Shown one piece after another: positions 1 to 4,947 of a stretch of DNA of 6,570 nt (the first letter of the stretch is position 1; each line of letters begins with the position of its first letter). Where the stretch lies: assembly GCA_026392135.1 (NCBI GenBank), contig JAPLCR010000590.1, forward strand, positions 1 to 6,570, written 5' to 3'. This DNA is from Armatimonadota bacterium (GTDB lineage: Bacteria > Armatimonadota > Chthonomonadetes > Chthonomonadales > Chthonomonadaceae). Under the pieces are notes generated by a model. It was not told the DNA's origin and did not search any database. It saw nothing but the letters and a program-made list of their open reading frames with translations. The translations under genes were made by a program, and so were the position numbers.

Positions 1-370
1 ATACTTTTTGTATAAATTCGAACAGTTCTGGGTGTTCCGCCTCCGTGATTTCGATATGGAGGTCGTCTTTCGCTTCGCGCCACTTGAAAAGCCCCTTAAC
101 TAGAAATAGGAAGAGTATTGCTCCTAGGAACGCCATTCCATAGTACCCGCTAGAGTCCGTTTTACCGTACTCGTTCGGTTGCGCGGTTACACCCTGACTT
201 ATCCCATAGAGGATAGCCCAGGCACTGCCTAGTGTGAGGGAGAGATAGAGTATAGCAAACACAATAAGGCTCGCCAGAACAGTGGCGACCTGTCTGCGGT
301 ATGCCTTACTAGGAATCGTCAGGTCTGGCGGAGCATTCTGAACGCTCGGCGGATAGAGGTTGTCGTCCAC
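1..370 (-). CDS. N-terminal part of a membrane-anchored M48-like metallopeptidase (runs off the left edge)
   Basis: A continuous open frame runs from a GTG at 370 to the window edge, giving 123 residues with no stop. The protein begins MDDNLYPPSV, followed by a proline-rich stretch, then a long hydrophobic segment at about residues 28-58 and a second at 77-95. After these comes a charged juxtamembrane part (KWREAKDD) and a segment reading EHPELFEFIQKV. From memory, this order (short N-terminus with YPP, two membrane helices, then 'HP-LF-FI') resembles the N-terminus of large bacterial M48-family zinc peptidases, where the HExxH active site comes further on. That site lies outside the window, so catalysis cannot be confirmed. 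An in-frame TAA lies upstream, and TTG codons at about 424 and 391 are alternative starts. GTG fits the homologues I recall, though the GAGAGG ribosome site is a long 13 nt away. The gene is divergent from the aldo/keto reductase. Confidence 0.7.
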   Translation of the reverse strand, partial: MDDNLYPPSVQNAPPDLTIPSKAYRRQVATVLASLIVFAILYLSLTLGSAWAILYGISQGVTAQPNEYGKTDSSGYYGMAFLGAILFLFLVKGLFKWREAKDDLHIEITEAEHPELFEFIQKV

Positions 371-383
371 AGTTACTGTATAT

Positions 384-433
384 CCTCTCAAAGCAGAGGG
401 GAATCGTCGCTTTTGAGGCGACAAACCCCTCTG
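384..433 (-). promoter_or_regulatory. Two-tier hairpin in the leader of the M48-like gene, with a competing stem over its ribosome site
   Basis: An outer 8-bp perfect stem pairs 394-401 (CAGAGGGG) with 426-433. A 4/3-nt internal loop separates it from an inner 5-bp stem, 406-410 with 418-422, which has a 7-nt loop. On the minus-strand transcript this sits directly upstream of a purine-rich GAGAGG (389-384) that precedes the GTG start. The CCTCT of the outer stem (399-395 on that strand) can instead pair with the AGAGG, forming a small exclusive hairpin (384-388 with 395-399). The base pairing is seen directly. A regulatory or attenuator role is inference; the hairpin could equally be a terminator for transcription arriving from the other side. 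Confidence 0.4.
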
Positions 434-457
434 TTATTCTTGTATTCATCACCATTT

Positions 458-572
458 CGTAACTACTCAGGCTTATCTCATGGAGAACAGCAGGATCACC
501 TCCCTGTACAAGTCCTTCTCCCGAATTGGGAGAGGGATATCCGCAGGGCAGGGTGAGGGCTGAGTAGTTACG
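458..572. repeat. 115-bp MITE-like element with perfect 13-bp terminal inverted repeats
   Basis: The 13-mer CGTAACTACTCAG at 458-470 recurs exactly inverted at 560-572. The 89 bp between them hold no convincing reading frame, but do contain a palindromic repeat (513-561) of which a relative occurs at 4491-4531. No target-site duplication is obvious: the flanks read ...ACCATTT on the left and CTATTT... on the right. The arrangement suits a small non-autonomous palindromic element or REP-like cassette. Mobility is inferred, not shown. Confidence 0.5.
513..561 (-). repeat. Dispersed palindromic repeat, copy A
   Basis: Read on the minus strand, this copy has AGCCCTCACCC (561-551), a 14-bp spacer, then CCCTCTCCCAATTC (536-523) and a complementary purine-rich arm. 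The second half folds as a 10-bp stem, 513-522 with 528-537, with one G-U pair and a 5-nt loop. Both blocks recur exactly, in the same order and opposite orientation, at 4491-4531, where the spacer is about 10 bp shorter. The family resembles the 'CCCTCACCC...CCTCTCCC' intergenic palindromes common in many bacterial genomes. Confidence 0.6.
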
Positions 573-692
573 CTATTTCTGTGCTTTATGTCGCACTGAT
601 TAGGCAACTTTCAGTCCGTCTCCTCCTTCTACCAAGATATATCAAATCTTGAGCAGGGGAATCGCTCCTATTTGCACAACTTAGCCCCGGCA

Positions 693-722
693 TACTTTAT
701 TATAGATGGAAGGATTGGAACG
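693..722 (+). promoter_or_regulatory. Probable translation signal and weak promoter candidate of the aldo/keto reductase
   Basis: GGAAGGA at 708-714 lies 8 nt before the ATG at 723 and is a good ribosome site. It decides the start in favour of this ATG over a TTG at 672, which lacks one. The A/T-rich run just upstream includes TATTAT at 698-703, which resembles a -10 box, but the nearest -35-like TTGCAC (672-677) is 20 bp away, too far for a standard promoter. The -10 box would also place transcription start almost on the ribosome site. The remaining stretch, 573-692, shows nothing else I can support. Confidence 0.35.
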
Positions 723-1664
723 ATGCTTTTTGGAAACATTGCGGGTTTGGACACGCCTGTAGCGCGTCTCGTTATGGGTACAATGGTCTGCTCCACCGAC
801 AACATGGAGGTCACCAACGCTCTATTAGATGCTTATCTCGATGCTGGTGGGAACTGCCTAGATACAGCGCGGGTCTATGGTGGCGGTAAGACGGAAGCGG
901 CACTAGGGCAGTGGTTTTCGAGCCGTAAGAATCGCGAAAAGGTGGTACTTCTCGCAAAGGGGGCGCACCCAAATGCATCGGGGAAGCGCGTAAACCAAAC
1001 AGGGATCGCGGAGGATATTGCAACGAGCCTCGAACTGATGCAGACAGACTATATCGACATCTACCTGTTGCATCGTGACGATCCCGATGTTCCTGTAGGA
1101 ATCATTGTGGACGCGCTTAACGCACATAAAGAGGCGGGGCGCATCAAGATATTCGGTGGCTCGAACTGGACGACCCAACGGATACAGGAGGCAAATGAGT
1201 ACGCGGCGGCACATGGTTTGCAGGGATTTTCAGCGAGTAGCCCGCAACTCAGCCTTGCCGTTCCCAACGAAGCAATGTGGGGTGGGTGCCTGTGGGTTAC
1301 GCCAGAGGACAGGGCATGGTATCAGGCGACTCAGATGCCGCTGTTCCCTTGGTCTAGTCAGGCGAGTGGGTTCTTTACGGGGCGATTCTCTCCTGAAGAC
1401 CGCTCGAATGCGGATGTCACGCGGGTCTACTATAGCGAAGGGAACTGGGAGCGTTATCGTCGTGCGACAGAGTTGGGAGTGCAGAAAGGCTTTACCGCGA
1501 CACAGATTGCGTTGGCGTATGTTCTGAACCAGTCATACCCCGTTTTCGCGCTGTTTGGTCCTCGTACGCCGGAGGAGATGAGTACCAGCCTGCCCGCGTT
1601 GGAGGTCTCTCTGACGGTGGAAGAGATAGAGTGGCTGAACTTGGAGCGGGATGCGCCTTTGTAG
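723..1664 (+). CDS. Aldo/keto reductase family oxidoreductase
   Basis: Predicted NADPH-dependent reductase of carbonyl compounds, cytosolic, 313 residues when started at the ATG at 723, a usual length for the family's TIM barrel. All four catalytic residues are visible: Asp47 in NCLDTARVYGGG, Tyr52 in the same stretch, Lys79 in VVLLAKGAHP and His117 in DIYLLHRDDP. The GSN stretch near residue 146 and the GPRTPEE cofactor-binding segment near 279 also match. The N-terminus MLFGNIAGLDTPVARLVMGTM aligns with the usual start of this family. The frame stays open upstream to a TTG at 672, but the extra 17 residues do not look like AKR sequence and that TTG has no ribosome site. The substrate cannot be read from the sequence. 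The gene stands alone, divergent from the M48-like gene, and ends before a strong hairpin. Confidence 0.93.
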   Translation: MLFGNIAGLDTPVARLVMGTMVCSTDNMEVTNALLDAYLDAGGNCLDTARVYGGGKTEAALGQWFSSRKNREKVVLLAKGAHPNASGKRVNQTGIAEDIATSLELMQTDYIDIYLLHRDDPDVPVGIIVDALNAHKEAGRIKIFGGSNWTTQRIQEANEYAAAHGLQGFSASSPQLSLAVPNEAMWGGCLWVTPEDRAWYQATQMPLFPWSSQASGFFTGRFSPEDRSNADVTRVYYSEGNWERYRRATELGVQKGFTATQIALAYVLNQSYPVFALFGPRTPEEMSTSLPALEVSLTVEEIEWLNLERDAPL

Positions 1665-1687
1665 GCAGAATGTAGGGAGGGTAGAAT

Positions 1688-1726
1688 AAGAGAGGTTGGG
1701 AAGCATCTGCCTTCCCAACCTCTCTT
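1688..1726. terminator. Perfect 16-bp-stem hairpin between converging genes
   Basis: The arm 1688-1703 (AAGAGAGGTTGGGAAG) is exactly complementary to 1711-1726, with a 7-nt loop, CATCTGC. It lies 24 bp after the aldo/keto reductase stop and 31 bp after the stop of the converging lipoprotein gene, the expected place for a bidirectional terminator. Neither side has a clean U-tract: the plus side continues TGCCTTGAA and the minus side ATTCTACCC. It may therefore act partly as a stabilising 3' structure. Confidence 0.7.
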
Positions 1727-1756
1727 GCCTTGAACGGCTTTACAGGTAACATCCTG

Positions 1757-2839
1757 CTAATTTGGAGCTGGTATATGAACTGTTTTCAGGGGCGTGTTCG
1801 TGTCTGTTGAGATGAGGGTGACTATGCGGCTACGGTAATCGGCGACATACAGAGTATGCTTGAGAGGGGAAAAAGCCACGCCATGCGCTGAATGAGGGAG
1901 TTCATAAGGGCTTTGCGCCACTGGTTTCAGCGGGTTGGAGATGTCAAAAACAGCGATGCTACGACTGCCCTCTCCCGCTACAAAGAGCCGTTTTCCCGCC
2001 TCGTCTCCCGCGATTCCATTCGGTAAACCCCCTACCGATACCGTCGCCTGTACCTTCTTCGTTGCGCCGTCAATTATGCTGACGCTACCTTCGGTAGAGT
2101 TCGCCACGTAAATTACGTTCGCCGATACATTTACCCAGAGATAGTTTGGGTTGCGCCCCACCGGAATGACTGCGACCTCTTGCAGTGTGTCTCCGCGCAG
2201 AACCCTCACCGTATTTTCCAGATAGTGAGAGACATAGACGAGGTTTGTTGCGGGGTTTACGGCGATATGGCGCGGGTACGCACCCACCTGCACCGTAGCC
2301 CTGACCTGGTTGGTGGCTATATCAATCACGCTGACGCTTGCATCTCCATAGTTCGCAACATAGAGTAGCCCCGTGTTCGGGTTTAGCACGAGGGCGCGAG
2401 GATGTCGCCCTACAGGAATAGGCGAGAGAGCCGACAGGGTATCTTGCGGTAGAACGGCTACTGCGTCGTTCCGAATAAGAGCCACATAGAGCCGCCCCGA
2501 AGCCGCATCCACAATGGAGCGCATGGGACCACCGGGTAGCGACCTGCTTCTTAGAACCTGACCCGTGTCGCTGTCTAGTTCGGCGAAAAGGTCGTAGCCG
2601 TAGGCGACGAAGTAGAGCCTCCCCGTCGCCGCATTGAGAGCCACTCCGCCGGGGTCTCTGCTAATGGGGTCGACACTCGTACCCGAATTGGCAGGAAGTG
2701 ACGATGAGCCACTACTATCGGTAGAGTTGAGAGAGGAAGAGGGTTCCGCTCCCCCGCCGCATCCAGCCCCTGCCATGAGAACAAGTAGCCCTAGTATTAG
2801 CCCGCTCTTGCATCCAGAAAACCTCTCTTTAGAAATCAC
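1757..2839 (-). CDS. YVTN-repeat seven-bladed beta-propeller lipoprotein
   Basis: A 360-residue exported protein. Residues 1-26 form a signal peptide (Lys/Arg near the start, hydrophobic core LILGLLVLMA) ending in AGAGC. Cys27 is the likely lipidated residue, although the -3 position is Gly instead of the usual Leu. A Gly/Ser-rich linker (28-60) follows. From about residue 63 to the end there are seven repeats of about 42 residues with the pattern NP-TG-LYVAN---SVSVID--T--V-ATV-VG--P (for example 147-188 and 189-230). Seven blades would close one propeller that fills the mature protein. Such YVTN proteins bind surfaces, ligands or partners, and no catalytic residues stand out. The start is a GTG overlapping the upstream stop as GTGA, preceded by a strong GGGAGGG. 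It is second in an operon with the PD40 lipoprotein, so the two are probably made together. Its partner or ligand is unknown. Confidence 0.88.
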   Translation of the reverse strand: MISKERFSGCKSGLILGLLVLMAGAGCGGGAEPSSSLNSTDSSGSSSLPANSGTSVDPISRDPGGVALNAATGRLYFVAYGYDLFAELDSDTGQVLRSRSLPGGPMRSIVDAASGRLYVALIRNDAVAVLPQDTLSALSPIPVGRHPRALVLNPNTGLLYVANYGDASVSVIDIATNQVRATVQVGAYPRHIAVNPATNLVYVSHYLENTVRVLRGDTLQEVAVIPVGRNPNYLWVNVSANVIYVANSTEGSVSIIDGATKKVQATVSVGGLPNGIAGDEAGKRLFVAGEGSRSIAVFDISNPLKPVAQSPYELPHSAHGVAFSPLKHTLYVADYRSRIVTLISTDTNTPLKTVHIPAPN

Positions 2840-4425
2840 CTACTCCCTCCCGTCTCAATGCCGAGAACCTTCCCTGTCCTGCTATCTAATCGCACGGCGT
2901 AGGCTCCTTGTGGGGCGAGGTTTTTGCCTTCTGCACTCCACACCCCTGCAAAACTACCCCGTGCGACAATCGCCCCGTTTTCGCGCTTCACGCTCGGTTT
3001 GCCCACGCTTCGGCTTGGGGCATTGAAAGGAATCACGCTATTTACAAATCCAGTCCATGCATCAATATATATCAGAGCGCCGCTTATTGTCGTGGCGGAA
3101 GTCACCAGTGTCGCCTTAGGGGTAGTAAAGTTCCAATAAGCGAGGCGCGTAAGTGTTATGGGCGCGGTTCCTCCTTCCACACTATATATCAGCGCGTCGC
3201 TCGTGGAGTTTTGCCCGCCTAACGCAGTGAGCTTTAGTGCAGTAAAGTCAGAGTTGTTCCATGAGACGACGCTAGCAGGACGATGGTTCCCTGTGGCGTA
3301 AATAAAGCCTGTCGCCGCGTTTCCCATGCGCCCTGAAACTCCTACTACGGGGAGGCGCATACGGAAGGAAGACCAGCATGGTTGCACCGAGTCACCTTGA
3401 AAGAAGCCAAAGTTTAAGGGGGTGAGAAGCTGTACATCGGTTCCATCGGAACTCCCAACGTAGAGGACACGGGCGATGTCCACGTTTCCTGAGCAGACTA
3501 TCTGTCTACCGTCAGGAGACCACGAAGGCTCCGCAAGCGGTACGTTCCGCTTTCTAAACCCGCTCAACTTAACGCCATTGGGAGTCATTATGCCAATTTC
3601 AGCGGGAGTGTCTCCAAGCTGCGTGTAGGCGATATTGGCGGCTGGAGACCATGCAGGCTGTATGTCTGCGCCGGCTCTCTCGGTAAGCCGCCTTTGGCTG
3701 GAGCCGTCGGCATTCATCACGTATATCTCTTGGTCGCCATCTCGATTACTCACAAAGGCTATCTTTGCGCTATCAGGAGACCATGCAGGTTGCTGGTCTA
3801 TAAACCTGTTGTTGGTGAGACGTGTTTGATTGGAGCCATCGGCACTCATTACATAGATTTCAAGATTTCCGTCCGTACCTGCATCTCGATTACTCGTAAA
3901 GGCGATTTTGGTTCCATCAGGAGACCAAACAGGGTCTTCGTCGGTGGCGTTATTGTTAGTAATGCGTGTCTCGTTCGAGCCATCTGAGTTTACAACAGAT
4001 ATCCCCCGTTTGCCATTTGCTTTGCTCTCAAAGGCTATCATAGAGCCGTCTGGCGACCATGAGGGGTGCGTGCCGACGACAATAGGCGTTTCATTAGAGC
4101 CATCCGCCCCCGCCACGTATATCTGGTCGCCGTTGAACCTTCGCGTGAAAGCGATGTAGGTGGATTTAATATCAGAGGCGAGGGAGCGGACATCTACAGA
4201 AGAGATTTTCCCGGTCAACCCTGTGGCGGAGGTTCCCACGCCGCTAGAATAGACGGGCGGGTTGACGTTTGCCGCTCGAACGCTCAACTCGCCAAAGGTC
4301 AGGTTTTGCCCGCTACTGGCGGATTCACCTCCAGCAACTTGCGAGCCGCCTGAACCGCAACCCCAAAAGCCCGTTACGGCTACAAATCCGGCAACCAAAG
4401 ACAAAAAGCGTTTAGAACGGCGCAT
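2836..4425 (-). CDS. PD40/TolB-like beta-propeller lipoprotein with an uncharacterised C-terminal region
   Basis: A 529-residue exported protein. The signal peptide (residues 1-22, basic MRRSKR then a hydrophobic core) ends GFWGC. Cys23 is the likely lipid anchor, but Phe at -3 and Trp at -2 make an atypical lipobox. After a Gly/Ser linker, residues 89-351 contain six propeller blades of 36-49 residues with the PD40 pattern WSPDG-KIAF-SNRDG--EIYVMNADGSN-TRLT; the fifth blade is degenerate. This is the TolB/WD40-like fold used for protein contacts in the envelope. Residues from about 352 to 529 form a beta-rich region that I do not recognise. The closest blades also repeat at DNA level: ATCTCGATTACTC occurs at 3739 and 3883, 144 bp apart. 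AAGGAGAGAT (4440-4431) precedes the ATG at a good distance. It is first of a two-gene operon with the YVTN lipoprotein. No pal, tolQ, tolR or tolA lies nearby, so it is unlikely to be the housekeeping TolB. Confidence 0.85.
   Translation of the reverse strand: MRRSKRFLSLVAGFVAVTGFWGCGSGGSQVAGGESASSGQNLTFGELSVRAANVNPPVYSSGVGTSATGLTGKISSVDVRSLASDIKSTYIAFTRRFNGDQIYVAGADGSNETPIVVGTHPSWSPDGSMIAFESKANGKRGISVVNSDGSNETRITNNNATDEDPVWSPDGTKIAFTSNRDAGTDGNLEIYVMSADGSNQTRLTNNRFIDQQPAWSPDSAKIAFVSNRDGDQEIYVMNADGSSQRRLTERAGADIQPAWSPAANIAYTQLGDTPAEIGIMTPNGVKLSGFRKRNVPLAEPSWSPDGRQIVCSGNVDIARVLYVGSSDGTDVQLLTPLNFGFFQGDSVQPCWSSFRMRLPVVGVSGRMGNAATGFIYATGNHRPASVVSWNNSDFTALKLTALGGQNSTSDALIYSVEGGTAPITLTRLAYWNFTTPKATLVTSATTISGALIYIDAWTGFVNSVIPFNAPSRSVGKPSVKRENGAIVARGSFAGVWSAEGKNLAPQGAYAVRLDSRTGKVLGIETGGSR
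2843..2851 (-). promoter_or_regulatory. Ribosome site inside the end of the upstream gene
   Basis: The minus strand reads GGGAGGGAG ending 3 nt before the GTG at 2839, with the GGGAGG core about 6 nt away. These bases are also the last Gly-Gly-Ser codons of the upstream PD40 protein, and the GTG overlaps that gene's TGA. The arrangement favours translational coupling and supports GTG as the true start. Confidence 0.75.
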
Positions 4426-4490
4426 CCTGAATCTCTCCTTGTGATAGTTAGGGAATCGCGTCAGAATAAGTGTTCCATTTGAACACCAGA

Positions 4491-4531
4491 AGCCCTCACC
4501 CCCGTCCCCTCTCCCAATTCTGGGCGAGGGG
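4491..4531 (+). repeat. Dispersed palindromic repeat, copy B
   Basis: AGCCCTCACCC (4491-4501) and CCCTCTCCCAATTC (4507-4520) match the two blocks of the copy at 513-561 exactly. The second half folds as an 11-bp stem with one mismatch, 4506-4516 with 4521-4531, around a 4-nt loop. It lies in the 189-bp spacer between the Rieske gene and the propeller operon, downstream of the former. It could help end Rieske transcripts, though no U-tract follows on the minus strand. The rest of the spacer shows only weak short inverted repeats. Confidence 0.6.
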
Positions 4532-4614
4532 TGACTAGGGCAGTAGGCGACTCTGTTTGCCTCTAGGTTCTCTTTTCCTCGAGGTTTTGGAACAATTTAA
4601 CTAGAGAGAGTCCC

Positions 4615-4944
4615 TTACTCGTCGTACTCCCAATCCGAAACAAAAATCGTGTCGTCCTCCACTGTCACCTCATAGACGGGAATGCCGTAGCCCCGCGCTG
4701 TCAGACAGTCGCCGCTCTTGAGGCTAAAGCAGTAGTAGTGGCGCATACAGGTCACTTCGCCGTTGTAGGCGGGAGCACCATGTAGGGGCGCATTCTGGTG
4801 AGGGCAGAGGCTTCCCACCGCATGAACCTTTCCTTGATGGAGCACGAGTAGGCACTCGCCCCCATCTTCGCCTAGTCGCACTGTTTTGCCCACATCGGGC
4901 TTGAGTTCGGAGACCTTCCCCGCCTCGAAACGCACTCTTCGCAA
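4615..4944 (-). CDS. Small Rieske [2Fe-2S] ferredoxin (NirD-like)
   Basis: A 109-residue soluble electron carrier consisting of one Rieske domain with no signal peptide or membrane helix, so cytosolic. The cluster ligands are complete: Cys47 and His49 in SLCPHQNAPL and Cys66 and His69 in VTCMRHYYCF, with 16 residues between the pairs, as in NirD and dioxygenase-type Rieske ferredoxins. Where relatives usually have CPWH, this protein has CMRH, and it has an additional Cys72. The start is a TTG at 4944. GGAGGA at 4956-4951 lies 6 nt upstream and supports it; the next in-frame option, GTG at 4935, is too far from that site. Only one sense codon separates it from the moaA stop, in the same frame, so the two are surely co-transcribed. 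Its partner is unknown: no nitrite reductase or oxygenase subunit is in the window. Confidence 0.9.
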   Translation of the reverse strand: MRRVRFEAGKVSELKPDVGKTVRLGEDGGECLLVLHQGKVHAVGSLCPHQNAPLHGAPAYNGEVTCMRHYYCFSLKSGDCLTARGYGIPVYEVTVEDDTIFVSDWEYDE

Positions 4945-4947
4945 AGT

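Noticed and set aside
1105..1527. 140-residue open frame on the plus strand inside the aldo/keto reductase
   Set aside because: It overlaps a clear family member in another frame, is Arg/Cys-rich and resembles no protein; a shadow frame.
2634..3026. 130-residue plus-strand frame across the junction of the two lipoproteins
   Set aside because: Antisense to two well-supported genes, low-complexity Ser/Pro/Leu composition, no ribosome site.
3739..3895. Possible CRISPR or DNA tandem array because ATCTCGATTACTC recurs 144 bp apart
   Set aside because: The repeat falls at equivalent places in successive propeller blades (48 codons apart), so it is explained by protein repeats.
2836..4425. Housekeeping TolB of the Tol-Pal system
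   Set aside because: It has PD40 blades but lacks the TolB N-terminal domain, carries a lipobox and an extra C-terminal region, and no tol or pal gene is nearby.
4549..4612. Nested short inverted repeats GACTCT/AGAGTC and CTCTAG/CTAGAG after the Rieske stop
   Set aside because: The arms are only 6 bp each, the left side has a 6-nt bulge and the loop is over 30 nt, so a stable terminator is not convincing.
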